Of a DNA stretch of 64,000 nt, positions 48,891-61,296 are shown one piece after another. The position numbers and the translations under genes were made by a program. Position 1 is the first letter of the stretch; the number at the start of each line of letters is the position of its first letter. Below the pieces are notes generated by a model that saw nothing but the letters and a program-made list of their open reading frames with translations, was not told where the DNA came from and ran no database searches. The DNA is from Hyalella azteca (taxonomy: Eukaryota > Arthropoda > Malacostraca > Amphipoda > Hyalellidae): positions 1 to 64,000 of the forward strand of contig NW_025935171.1 in the NCBI RefSeq assembly GCF_000764305.2. The letters are read 5' to 3'.

Positions 48891-49513
48891 TAAATTTTTC
48901 ACGTTCGATCGTTTAGATCTAAATTTTCAATTCAACAGGCAATGAAGCATAAACAATCGAAAAGGCTCAACATGTAAATGAAGCGATATAAAGTTTAACT
49001 CGCAGAATTATTTTCCAGACGCATTTATTGAAATTTTGTTGTAGTATAATATAACATTGGTTGACAGCTCAGAAAAATATTTTGCCAAATATTGCCACAC
49101 TTTTGGCATGGAGCCCTGAGATAAGCCCTTTTGCGGAGAACTCGGTCAGCATGACGAACACAAGCGCATAACTTACATCGCTATTTGGAAGAAGTCTTAT
49201 TAATTTCTCTGGCAATTCTGCGTTATTGTTCATTAATTTAAATGCTTTTACTTGAACCAATGTTTCAAGCTTCATTATTGTGGTCATTACATTTATTTGA
49301 GGCGAATACGCAAGTAAGGACACAGGAATAATCACAATATGTAATGACACGAATAAAATACAACTTGATTTGATCGTATGATTCTGCGAGATCATGCTGG
49401 CAACAGGCTTTTGAAAACAGATCTGATCGACAGGTGGATTGTACCAACTGATGCTGGAGGCAGGAATTCTATTAGCTTTCGTGACAAGAGAGTACGTCAC
49501 CTGGCAGGAGCTG

Positions 49514-49828
49514 TTGTTGTTGTTGTAATTGCCCATCCTGGTAGTGGCGACTAGGGAGGGGGAGGGTGATAGGTCAGTTTTTCCGGGCACTCGGTATCAC
49601 TGGTAGTTCTACGACCATCACTGGCTCGCTGACCCGCCAGAACCATTTGATTGCATTACACAACACCCTGGACAAGCCAGGTACTCATTTATCAACCAGA
49701 GTTGGATGAATGGCTGAGTTGACCATGAGCTGAGTTTCCCGGTAGAACTTGTTCTCAGTGGGACTCGAACCCGGGCGCTGGGTGCGAGAGACAGAGTCTC
49801 TCACCACTGCACCACCATGCACAGTTGC
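49514..49828 (-). mobile_element. tRNA-derived SINE with (AAC)n tail, inside exon 4 of the transporter copy
   Basis: On the minus strand: an A-box-like TGGTGCAGTGG (49,804-49,814), a B box GGTTCGAGTCC (49,761-49,771), a body of about 250 bp, then AATTACAACAACAACAAC at the 3' end. Exon 4 sequence resumes on both sides (CTGGCAGGAGCTG and CTCGCCCACATCACC), so it interrupts coding sequence. Confidence 0.88.
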
Positions 49829-50328
49829 CTCGCCCACATCACCACCAACCCTGCCTTCCTCCTCGCATTGCTCGTCTTCTTCACCAAAGAATCGGCCGCT
49901 TTTCTGCTCATCGCTGGGAAAGAGGATGAAGCGTGCGCTGCTCTTCAATATTATAGAGGTTTAGTGTTCCTAATCAAAGTCATTTATCCAACCTTATTAG
50001 AAGAGTTACTGCTACAAATATGAATGCAACGAAAGAATACAACGAAGTTGTCCGGTGTCCTCAACGTGGACGGCCGATAATTTCTAGAGGGAGTTTAAAA
50101 ACGAGATTTTAATCGTGGCTAGCACATTACTAATTAGTTAATTTAAACGAGACGATGAAAATTTTGCTGTTGCTCATATTTCTGAGCCTAATGATCAGAT
50201 GAACAGAGTATGGATGATTGATGAGGCACCCCACGTGAGGTGGTTAAAACTTTTGAAACTCCTCAAACTTTTTAGGTTTAGAGTGCGGATAATTACTTGT
50301 TAAGATACGCACTTTATTTGCAATCGAT

Positions 50329-50432
50329 GCGTAATCGGTAGAATATTGCGCGTTTATGTACAACACATTTATTGGTGAATGCGTGATCGGTAGAGTATTG
50401 CGCGTTTATGTACAACACATTTATTGGAACGG
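50329..50432. repeat. 52-bp tandem duplication
   Basis: GCGTAATCGGTAGAATATTG and its copy 52 bp later, each followed by CGCGTTTATGTACAACACAT. Two copies only. Confidence 0.9.
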
Positions 50433-51589
50433 GCCGTTCAATCATTAAAGCACAGAGACGTTGTAGTAATCTTTTCAACACTTTGAGTCTTGGTCGTGTT
50501 CCGAAGTTCATCTCTAACATGAATTATGTGAAAAGCTGATTTGAACGAACTTGCTCTGTGAGGCTGCAACTGTACAAGGAGACAATATAAAACTACGGCC
50601 CCTGGACACATCGAACACGTGCCGCAAGCGCAAGCAATTGAAGCCAGCCATCGACATACAGCTGTATGGCATGCTCGTGCTCTTAAGATATCGACCAATG
50701 AGTCAACACACAATGCTCTATTCATAACGTCTTCATTGCTGCTGAAATGGCTTCTGTTGACGATCAGATGTCTACACTCTTTACCCCTAAGGTTATACCA
50801 CCTCGTTTGCTCGAAACATCCATGCATCCCTGCCGGACCCTGACTCTGTGTAAGGGGAGTTGGCAATGTGCCAGTAGTTCTATAAATTCTAAATTCTGCG
50901 TTATATTTAATACCACAATACCTAAGATGGAAAGTTTTCTTCCACCTCAAGACTTGAGTTTGATGTAGACACGAAAATGTGCGCTCTGAAAGGGTCCCAC
51001 GAGGAGGCCAGAGGCAAACGCCTCTCTCTATCTGACCACAAGAAAAGTCACATCTACATGCCGCTGCCTATCACAGTCGTGACAGGTTCAATGTTCACCC
51101 TTTGTGGCATAGGCATGATATTTGCAAACCTGACCACTATTTTCAAGCTAACATACTGTTGGTTCAATTTGCCTTAAAATCTGAAGGAATATATTATGAA
51201 ACAAGACTTTGTTACACAATGTAAATAGTTTAAGAATCAATTTAAATTATCAATAACATACAAGTAAATGAAAAACCTAACAAAAGCAGCTATGTCTTTA
51301 AAAGAAATGCTTTAATTCGTGTTGGGGACACGTAATTTCCGGATACTGGGTCATTGTATACATGGCTGGAGCAGGAAAATGTTACGCCAAAGAGGTAAAT
51401 TCTTTATCTTGCCTCCGCTTCACAGCACCACGACGGGCATGTCGGTGACACGTGCGGTGTCATAGCCGTTTCTGCAATACCTAATGTTATTGCAGCTGGT
51501 AAGATGTGCCGATGTGGAACCCAGCAATTTGTCCTTGAATTAAATGCAATAACGTTCTAATTATTCATAAATATCTTTATTCATACGTT

Positions 51590-52190
51590 CAATGGTGGAT
51601 TTAAGGTATTGCCGTATAACTCACCAAGGAAGGAGAAACCGCAAAAATTTTACCAAGCTACCGTTGTTATCATCGGCGTTATGTCGTAATGAATACCTGT
51701 ACAAAGTTCCACTGAGCTCTGTTCTTTACTTTGGGAGATATTCCTTGGTCAGTGCAAATTTGTAAACCGGCAGCAAAATCGGCCTCAGAAATGCCGATTG
51801 TTTCTACATATAGCCGTATAACTCGCGAACGAAGGCAAAATCGAAAAGAATTGCCCCGAGCTGAACATCACCATGGGCGCTTACGAATTTATGTTAGGAA
51901 TTTCTTTCAAATGTTCAGTAGTTTAGAAGAAATTTCTTGACCACTGCAAATTTTGTCCCATATTGCTGTCTAACTAATGGATGAAGGTGAAATGGAAAAA
52001 AACTCGCGAACGAAGGCAAGACCAAAAATATTTCCAGGGGCAAAACATCACCATTGGGTATATGGGAATTTATATTCAAAGTTTCATTTAAATCTGTTCA
52101 GTAGAATAGAGAGAAATTTCATGCAAATTTAGCTATAACTCACAGAGGAAGAAGGAATAAAAAATTTACGAACGAAATAACACCATTACG
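51590..52190. repeat. Degenerate satellite, units of about 180-230 bp, three copies
   Basis: The core GTATAACTCGCGAACGAAGG (variants near 51,614, 51,813, 51,999 and 52,132) is followed by AACATCACCATGGG.GC, AATTTATGTT..AAATTTC and TTCAGTAG...AGAAATTTC. The spacing is irregular, so an old tandem array is likely. Confidence 0.6.
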
Positions 52191-52204
52191 TCCTTATGAA
52201 TAAA

Positions 52205-52622
52205 TGTATGGGAGCGCAGCCATGCACCACCAATTTTGTGCACCAATAAGCCCTGAATCGAATGCCTTGGATCTCTCCGGACATCCACCAATATTGGCCG
52301 TGAATCACTCGGCTTTGTCCTCTTCCGGCCTTGCATAAAACCTGCCGTGCACTACCAGGCAGCGGATCGAATATGACTTCCGGGCATCGTTTAATTACGT
52401 AATTTTACGTTCACCGCATCTGAGGTTAGGTTCCTGATAGCATAGTTCTGTTCCAAAATTTATCGTCCTTCGACGAGTGGCCGTTCGACCGAGGGCTGGT
52501 TCGACGCACGGCCTAGATACGATTGTCCAGAAGTGTTGAAGGCTACGTTCCGGAAGGCAGGAATCATGATGGTCCATTACATCCAGGGCAGTGGTGGTCT
52601 TCGGCAGGCGACCCAAATGTAT
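52205..52622 (+). repeat. Dispersed repeat family, copy C
   Basis: Starts GGGAGCGCAGCCATGCACCA and shares CACCAATAAGCCCTGAA with copies A, B and D. Near its end TCCATTACATCC...CAGTGGTGGTCTTCGGCAGG matches copy D near 62,645. Confidence 0.6.
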
Positions 52623-53460
52623 CAAGTTTCATCGAGCTGCGCTTATAAGTTTGGACGATTTTTATTGTCATTGAATTTGAATGCCTGCCGCGATTCCGAC
52701 CGTAAAATTGTCCAACAGGTGAAATACGTCTAAAAATTCTCCGAAACATGGAATAGTAAAAAATACTCGTCATTGGTTGAAAATAATCCAATACGCCAAT
52801 GGTAATATAATCGTTTTACGTGGATTTTATTTCGTTGTAAACTCATTAAATGTTTATTTTGTTTCTTTTAAAACTCGTTCAGTGTGAATTTTATTTAGTA
52901 TGAAACTCTTCGCCCCACGACTGCTCGTGCTGGGCAGGTACTTTCAAATATTGCTAAGTGGACGTAACTTCTGGTGGACAACAACGGGAGACATTTTCAC
53001 AACATTGCATGTGCTCTGATTGTTTTGCGCAAGAGAGCAACAGACTCTATTGGACATCGCAAAAGAAAATGCTCAATCGATTCAGCTCGCCCTCGTGAAC
53101 AAAGAACTGGCAGCTTAATTTGAGCAGCTCATGTTTAGAAATTGTAACAGAAAAAAATTGAATTATGTCGTCTACTTGATTGACTGCGATTCACAAAGGG
53201 TACCACTTTGTGCTAAAAAAATACTTTGATATCGTATTGGTCCGTTAATGGAAGATGATGAGAAAACAAACTAACAGTTCTTTGAGCATGCTCTGCAAAT
53301 TTTAGAGCTCTGCTGATATTTGCAAACTTGCATAGTGATACTGGATCTCGCAAAAAAGATGATTTTTGAGTCCACCTCTCGCGTGAATGGCAAGAGTGAA
53401 TGACAAGGTACTAAGGTAGTAACTAGTAGGTACCGTGGTTCAAGTTCATTGATGCGGTAG
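52623..53460. other. No recognised gene
   Basis: AT-rich sequence, no exon recognised. It precedes the CpG-poor block. Confidence 0.5.
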
Positions 53461-54748
53461 TGATTCAGTGATGTAACAGTGCCTTGCTGTTTCTATTCAT
53501 ATTTCAAAACTGTGGATTATTGGATATATTTGACTGATCAGGATCAGGATGATTTTACTGTTAGCAAGACATCGTTACATGAAATTGTTTACTTGCACCT
53601 ACCAGGCTACCACTACAGTAGTCTACTTACTTACTCAACTGCTAGTCTGCTCTGCCAACTGCCAAGACTAGAGGGCTAGAGGCTAGCTTAAGTGGAAAAT
53701 TGGGCTGAAACCACTTGTGAATTGGACAAAGATGCCTGTGAATCAGGCTAATTCCACCAGTTCTTATGGTCTTTCTATAAATCCTTCAGTGTTAAATTAA
53801 ATACAAAGAATGACCTATTTAGTTTTCACCCACAAATTGCAATATTCTAAAATGGCCTGTGAAACCATGGGTTTTGCCCACAATTTTAGGAAAATTCTGC
53901 CTGATATTCCAACAAATTGGGGGGCTAGGCTACTAGGTAGCCTACTTACTACTAATTGGTACAGTACAGTTCTATTTCCAAGTTGACTGTACTGTACATA
54001 ATTAAAAAATCAATGGAATAAATATAAACATTAACAATTGAGGCATGGCTATTAATAGTGTTGATGTAGGCCTTAATCAGTAAGATTGCATTTAAATAAT
54101 TTTTATTTATTTATATATATTAAAAAAACTTATATCGATTATCATAGTATTAGTATTTAGTATTTTAGTATTAGTATTTAGTATTAGTATTATAATAGTT
54201 ATAGTATACGTAGGCTGGAACGCTGGAAGAATTTGTTTTTTAATGCCTGCTAAATCTATATGTATGTTTATATGTATGTGTGATACACTGATACTGATAT
54301 ACTATACAACATTATCATGTTATTCTTTTTAAATATTTAATTAATAATATTTGTCTTATTTTATATTGTAGCCCTCTTGACATTCATCAGAATAATCAGA
54401 CTATAACTGATGCTTACTTGCAAATTGCAATGGATTTGTAAATCTCACATTTATACTAAATTATAGTGCTAACTTATGGTATGAAATAAATGGAACTGGA
54501 ATTTATTCTGTTCAATTCTGCTTTTGTTGAATTTATACCATTTATATCTATCATTTACACCCATAAATACCCACCAGTACCCAGTGTCCCAGACTCCCAG
54601 TCCAGTTCCACTTCCAAGTTCCACCTGCAGTAAAGTATTAACCAAAATATTATATTTTAGTTAGAATAGAAAGCCTGCAACAAGAACTTTCTAATGGTGT
54701 AAAAATCTTTAAAATTGACTCATAGAAAACCTTGGAATGAAAGTTTAA

Positions 54749-54925
54749 ATAAAACAAATAAAAAACTTGAAAACCACTTTTTCTTAACAAACAAACAAGA
54801 AAAACATTAACTCTTACATAACATTAAAGTTATGTAGAATGTTATGTAATGTTATGTAAGAGTTAATGTTTTTCTTTTTTGTCCAATAAAAAACGTGGTT
54901 TTTAAAAGTTTTTTATTTGTTTTAT
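54749..54925. mobile_element. Foldback/MITE-like palindromic element
   Basis: Ends ATAAAACAAATAAAAAACTT and AGTTTTTTATTTGTTTTAT are inverted. The inner arms AGAAAAACATTAACTCTTAC and GTAAGAGTTAATGTTTTTCT are also complementary, so nearly the whole 177 bp folds back. No ORF. Confidence 0.8.
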
Positions 54926-56934
54926 GTCATTGTTTTTAGTTTTGTAACCGCCCAAAAAACGTGGTTTAAAAAAATTTATATTTATTTATTTTCTACTTTT
55001 CAGTTTAGCAATTTTAGCAATTCAAATCATTTTGCAGGGTTGGCAACTCTGAATGTTTGACAAAAAACTTGATGCCAAAATGTGAATTTTTATTTTAATT
55101 TTTAATTTAAAACAAAATAAATAAAAATTTTTTTGAAACTTATTACTTCTGATGATCAAATCTTGAATTGTTAGGCAGCATAAGCATGCATGCCAAATTT
55201 AAAGTTTCTAGGATCTTCAGAAGTGCTCTAAATTAAGGTTTGCATTTTTGATGGCAGACAGAGCCAAAACAAAACTAAGAAAAAAGTGGTAAAAAGGTGC
55301 CTTAAATCAGTCTACTTTTGGGATGCAATTTAACAAAGGAAAAAAATTTATAGCGTTTTCAATTTATTTGAACCCAACTTATATAGGTATATATATATGA
55401 TATTTTTCTTGATTTTTTTCTCCTTTTAGCCATATAATTTTTATTACTACGATCAAACATAAAAAATTTTTTGTACACATACCTACGTGTAGGTGACCGA
55501 GTTACAAATCAAAATACCAACATAAACACCTCAGCCAAGTACCAAGTATTGACCACTACACGTACGGTACCAATCAACCACTGTTGACACACCAACATTA
55601 CCACCATTCACTTTGTTATTGCCCATTCATGCTCATGGCGTTGGTTCTTCAGTGTGAACCTATACTAAAGTTCTAAGATGGTCTTATACTCTGGTTTTAT
55701 GAGGATCATTTTGCCCGGGATCTGCAAGTAACCTTTCGTTAGGATTCTGACTTAGGACTCCACAATGAAAAACTCTTCACTTTGATTATAGTCATTATAC
55801 ATTGATCCCTCATTTGTAATTGAAGATGAACTGCTGATTGTATGTACAATTCTAAAAGCAATGTCTAGTGGGATATTGAAACGTTTATATTAAAAAATAT
55901 TCCAAATACCAAAGGCCAATTACTAGGTTATATCATTTTTATGGACAGGGGGCTAAGCCCCTAAGATTTACAGTCATATTGAAGTTAATGACTAGTTGTA
56001 TGATTATTTGTTAAATCATATTTGGGCTGCATTATAGTGAATCTTGGTTATTGCTGCACAGTGCACCCATCAACAAGTGGGCTGATTATATAAAGATAAT
56101 ACAGCTGGGCCTGAGGTCCTGAGCTGGCCATGCAGTTGAGAAAGGGAAGAAGCATTATATAAATATAATTATATTATATTATATATATATGGCCATTAGT
56201 TATATATATATATGATGGTTCATCTAGGCTATTCAAGATCAATCCAGCCTGGTATTAGCTGGTAACTTGTTCAGTTTCTAAATTTTAATTGGTCTATACT
56301 ACCTATCCTGAAACATTTTGGAGCAAATTAGTCTTTACATTATATAGTGCTTCTTTTCAGTTACACTAATACTAAGATGGTTCCCTGACACCTTTTCAAT
56401 TCAATTATCATAGATGCATTTTATCATTTCATCCTCTACCAATTTACCCAAACCTGACCTACATCACATGTACAGATATACTTATGTAGATGTAGTACAA
56501 TATTTAGTAATGAATACTTAGATATAAAATGTTAAATGACATTTGTTCTCAATTTTCAGTATTTATGGTTGATTGAATACTTTTACCTTTCTGGAATAAG
56601 GGAATAAGGAAATGATTGCCTTGATGCTTCTAGCCTGCCACAAGTTTAAAATCTGTTCCACTACAAAGGCTAGTAATGAGTTAGTGCTATGACTGCTATC
56701 ATCAAAATTTCCTCCCTATAACATGTCATTGACTTGTTCATCTTCCATCATATCATCAGCAGATTTGATATGTTAAAGAGATCAACTACTTTCTACTTTA
56801 ATCAGAAATTTATCTATTTTCTGATGAGTGATCATATTAACTATGGAAATGTTTTTTGTGCTTGTAGAATGTTCTGGTAATAGTTTCTGAAATTTACATG
56901 GATAAACTGGTCATGGATCAGCTAGTCAATCAAT

Positions 56935-57065
56935 TTTGTCAAGATCAAGAAAGGCTTTAATGTAGGTTCTATTGATGACCAGAGAGTATTTCTTACTGAT
57001 AATTTTCTCATTGTTTTTCTCTATTTGGCAAATTAGGCTTTTGATAGGACTTGAAGATATATGGT
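56935..57065. repeat. Second copy of the repeat seen at 5,545
   Basis: See the 5,545 entry; alignable over about 110 bp with CpG losses. Confidence 0.4.
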
Positions 57066-58199
57066 ATAATGGTACAATGGATATATTGTATGATGGATAA
57101 GATATGGTATAATGGATACAGATCGAAAACCATACTCTCTGGTATGCAATGAAGCCTGCATTAAAGAACAACTTTGCCAAACTATACCAATCTTGAAATT
57201 CATAAACATTGAATACCGGAAGTGTTAGCAGTATCATGGAAGCATAATATTTTCTCTACTTTTTGCTGTCAAAAAGTGCTTTTACTTTTTTTAGCGCATT
57301 TTCTCATTTATGGGAAAAAAACGCTATTGTTTTTTATCCACCTACCTGGTCATCTGTAGTTGATAGAGGCTAAATTATCATAGAATTAGTTCATTATTCA
57401 ACTTACTAGCTTCAACAAGTTTTTAGAATCTTTTTCAGGAAATGTTAAATTGCATGCAGGCCACACTGAACTGAAGTTCCATAACCATGCATTGGACTTA
57501 GCAATAGATATTAATTGAGCTTGCACCAGACAAGAGGTTATTGGTAACCACCATTTGCTATGGTCTTGCCGCTTGCAATGGCAGACAATGTATATAAAAA
57601 ATACAACTTTATGTTCTATGATGCAGATTTGAAGCAATCATGTGACAATTTGCAAGTGTTATAACTTTTTTGCTGTCAGGTATGGTATTCATTGATAAGA
57701 TCTGCCTCCAGCCCTAAAAAATAGGTATTGTAATTTAGGATGATGAATCATTTATAAAGATTCTGCAGTTTGGAGTAAATGTATGTACACAAGAATTCCT
57801 GGTTAGAGTTTTTTCAGTGATATTCGTAATTTGATTTGTGTAATTTTTTTATCACTCTGTAGTTGCCTATATGCATTCATCCAACTTGCTCATGTTTTTT
57901 TTGCCTGTTTAATTGTCTTGTAAAAGTTTAAAGCTCACAATCCTTAGGGATGAGACTCCACAGATGGGCCTTTAATGTAAAGACATTCTTTTTATACAAG
58001 ATTTCAATTAGCAACTGATCTAATTATCATCTTAAATGAGGACTTTGAAGCTTACTCCAATAGCATGGTCACTTGCATGCTGCTGAATGCAGTTGGATGG
58101 TAACTAAGCACATATTAGCTGAATTCTTTTGGTTGTTTCTACACGAGGCACATTCTTGGTGAATATTTGGCACATATCCCTGGTCAGTTGTGTGAAAGC

Positions 58200-58790
58200 A
58201 TGCTAATGTGCTTATGGAGCTTGCTGTTGTTGGTTGCGCCGACGCTCATGCGTGGACGGTGCGGGCAACCTTCAATTCAATGAGGAGGGAGGTGAGCAAG
58301 GTAGGCAACAAGGCCTCTGCCCCACGGGACTGTCACAGTTATGCGACGCTAAGAGAGCGGGAAAAGGACAGGCAAAGAAGTGCCACATGGACTGGAGGGG
58401 GTCCCCACACTCATAACAGGCGGCCCAAGTGGAGCTGGGCCAGTGCAGAGCGGTGAGGACGGGAAAGCCAGGTTTCTTCTAAGGCGATGGAAGGCGTTGG
58501 CAACCAGAGCCCTGTTGACTCGAGCAACATCCGCAACGCGGGCAGACTTCTCTCGGTAAAGGCACCGCTTTGCTTCCGCATATCAGCTGACAGGCATGAT
58601 GCCGTCCCTTAGGGGAGAGGCCACTTGATGGCTGAATCTGGATAGAAAGGTAGCCTTCATGGGTCTGTCGCCGCGAGGAGTGGAGACGACGGGAACGAGG
58701 GGTGGCTCGGCCCGAGGACGCTAGCCAGGAACTTTTCGCACACGATGTGTAATGAGCAGACAAATAGGATGCAGTCGGTTGCACGAATGC
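58200..58790 (-). mobile_element. GC-rich block, possible C-terminal LINE remnant
   Basis: On the minus strand one frame reads CYECGDPLQSMWHFFACPFP (C-x2-C...H-x4-C), the type of Cys/His motif found at the C-terminus of Jockey/R1-like polymerases, with other frames broken. CACGGGACTGTC also occurs near 1,374. Evidence is thin; an unrelated CpG-rich promoter region of the downstream gene is the alternative. Confidence 0.3.
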
Positions 58791-60329
58791 TGCTGGCCTT
58801 TGTCAGTTGTACCAAATTTCTTCGTATCAGTAAATACTATTTTATGTAAAGTCATAGGTCAAATAATGAATTTATTATTTTTACTGGGTAATTGCTTTGT
58901 AAATAGTAGAGTTGGCTGGAAAACTTGTTGATGAAAACTTACGTTTAATTTTGCTCTGTAGGAGTGTATAAAGCCATTCCTTCCTAATTTCTGTATTTAA
59001 GTTTGAGTGATCACTCCTTGTTTTTTGTTTTATTCATTTTCGTTGATAATGCATGTTCGTGCTTTCTTTGATTAGGAAAGGGCCGGCTCCGGTGTTTAAT
59101 TTGGGCGTTGCCTGTTCTTGTGGCACGACCACCCTAACTTTTGAGCTTCGGCTTTATACTGGAATAACGTTAATGTGTTTAACTTATTGCAAAAGCGTGT
59201 TCCTATTCTAAGTTAAACTTGCTAGTTAATTATTGGAGTCTGCCCTCACTTTCTACTTTCAAAATTTCCCTTTACATGGCCTCTTGAAGTTACAGCTTAA
59301 CCGCTTGGTGGATAAAGATTTAAAGGTGGGTCCGAGGCTGTTAATATAGTGACATAGTTCGTCTTGCATTTAGGCTCATAGAGCTTATCATTTGATTACC
59401 AATTATCTTACAGCGATTTATTCCTTTTATTCGATAGAATAACTGCGTATCCGGGGGGAAACATCGTTCGTTTTTTTTAGGACTTTCCGCGACACGCTTT
59501 ACGATGCAAAGAGCCTTCAGCTTGTCATGGTGTAAAACATTTTGCTTCTGTGAATGGATATATTGAAACTTATTGCGACATTGGAATAAGATTGCTGTAA
59601 TGTAGAATTGTAAAATTTAAAAGTTACCTCTTGCTTCTACAGTTATATTCTGCCGGGTTTATTAGTCGGTATAACGTCGATGAGCCTGTATCGGAATCGC
59701 TACCAAGCGTTATTTTTTTGAGACTTGGTCTGTTTCTTCAAGCTTTGGACCAGTCGTTTTTGAAATAAAAGTTCATTTCGTTTGCCTTTTTTGTATTAAG
59801 CCTAACACTGTTAACCGCGTAACAAATTGAGTATAGCAATAGGAACCTGTAACTTCCATCATGCCGATGTAGGCTACTTGTACGGTCATTCGAAAACAAA
59901 TATTCACGTCGTGTCGCAGTATTTATCTTAATCTGTACTTAAATAGAAGCTATTATATCTCAAGCAAAGTTTGTACTCAGAACTGCTTCGAAAAGTTTAC
60001 TGCCTCAAGCCTGAACTTTGAAAGAAGCATAAATTCAAGTTTCCGCTGGTGTGACAGTTTTCCGTGGTTATCCAAAGAAAAATCTTTCTCTGTTGGTGAT
60101 GCTTTGTATTGGCGTTATCGTTGTACGTGTTATTTCTATCGTCGAAAATACAAACCCTCCGGTGATCGTTCTTTATTCCTATATATTATCAATCAATAAG
60201 AAACTATATACTTTTTTGAGCGGTAAAAGCCGTAACAGTTCATCGGCCAAGCCGTCGTTGTTAAAAATTTCTAAACTTCCGATCATCAGATATTTTGCAC
60301 GACAGGTTTCTTTGTAGAGAGATGACAAC
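58791..60329. other. No recognised exon; possible upstream region of the ADAR-type gene
   Basis: CpG content returns to the level of the rest of the window. A 5' untranslated exon of the downstream gene may lie here, but I cannot point to one. Confidence 0.4.
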
Positions 60330-61130
60330 CGGATCATCATTAAATTAAGGAAGTGGCAGCGGTGTTGCCCGTATATCTCGTCACGACGGACGGGCGTGAG
60401 CTGGACGAGATTTGGGAGAAATAGCCAATCTACCGTGTGGCGCCTACTGGCGCCCGCCACGATCTGGATTTTTGACTGGGAAGGGAAGAACGCCTGCCTC
60501 GGTTTGGAGGTGTTCGATAGAGGTTATCTTGAGGCGTCTGGTTGCGATCCTGAAGGCCGATTTTTGGATCTTTTGTCAGCTTTTTACAGCGGTGCGGGAT
60601 GCGACGAGGCACCAAATGGGAGCTGCTTGGTTAATGATTAGGAGTGTGATGGTTCTGAATGTGACAATTATATCTTATGAACAGCCCCAATTTGTGCCGA
60701 CTAGGGTTTTCAAAATACGCAAGGTGCTGATCGCCTTTGTGGCTGCGGCCTTGATGTTGGGTCAAAGGTTTAGTGGGTATTCCAGATAATACCCAGGTGT
60801 TTTTGTCAGGGGGATGCGGCTGTTTCAGTGCAAGGCGGAAATGTGTTAATGATAGTGAATAGTGTAACTGAGGATTTGCCTAGGGCCATGGTCAGCATCC
60901 TGAAAGCAAACCAGTCCGTTACGCCAGAGAGTATCACTGACAGGTCCGCCTCCGAAGCGTCAAATTTCTGGGACGAGACAAAGATGGTGAGATCGTCAGC
61001 GTATGAGGCAATATTTGGTACCGGAAGAGAGTAGTCAGAGATGGAATGGTTCAACAGTGCAGGGGAAACCACTGAAATTTAGGGGACACCTGCATGGACT
61101 GACCTAAAGGATATTGGGTCCTGATGTAGA
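60330..61130 (-). mobile_element. Jockey-like LINE reverse transcriptase fragment
   Basis: On the minus strand the frame below 61,072 reads NIASYADDLTIFVSS, then LGKSSVTLF, followed in broken frames by LRILKTLVGTNWG, INQAAPIW, AFRIAT and IEHLQTEAGVLPFPV. This is palm motif C plus thumb of Jockey-type polymerases. Both ends are missing, with several stops. It lies just upstream of the ADAR-type coding exons. Confidence 0.8.
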
Positions 61131-61296
61131 GGCAGGATGCCAGCCTCCCTTTGAGCTTATGTTATGTAGCAGCTTATATTTGCTGCTATAATTTAATTCC
61201 TCCATGATAGTGCAATAAATTCTTATTTTCTTCCTTTTGTACCGGCCGTTTTTCGTTATGCACGTGTGCTAATTTTTTACTTCTTTTCTTTTACAG

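Larger units (their letters stand above)
45417..51475 (+). pseudogene. Decayed tandem copy of the Tret1-like transporter (exons 1-6)
   Basis: Exon counterparts: exon 1 at 45417-45474 (MLGGLLNVGRFRQ..., intact GTAAGG donor), exon 2 at 46274-46895 split by an insertion, exon 3 at 47065-47193 (129 bp, intact, same phases), exon 4 at 49434-49975 split by a SINE, exon 5 at about 50951-51150, and a remnant of exon 6 near 51419-51475. Lesions: a roughly 15-bp deletion removes the exon 2 donor, the SINE in exon 4 carries stops, the exon 5 donor is lost (AAG followed by CTAACA), and no exons 7-9 were found. Identity to the intact gene is still high in exons 2-4, so the duplication is fairly recent. 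Regulation or a chimeric transcript cannot be judged from sequence. Confidence 0.85.
53461..58170. other. CpG-depleted, gene-free block
   Basis: No coding exon recognised. CpG is very rare: by eye 3 sites in 55,681-56,640, against about 27 per kb at 12,001-13,020. Contains AT repeats (54,095-54,210 and 56,160-56,215), a foldback element and a TpG/CpA-converted copy of the repeat at 5,545. Confidence 0.7.

Noticed and set aside
58208..58456. Small GC-rich plus-strand ORF
   Set aside because: No recognisable domain; the minus strand fits a LINE remnant better, though weakly.
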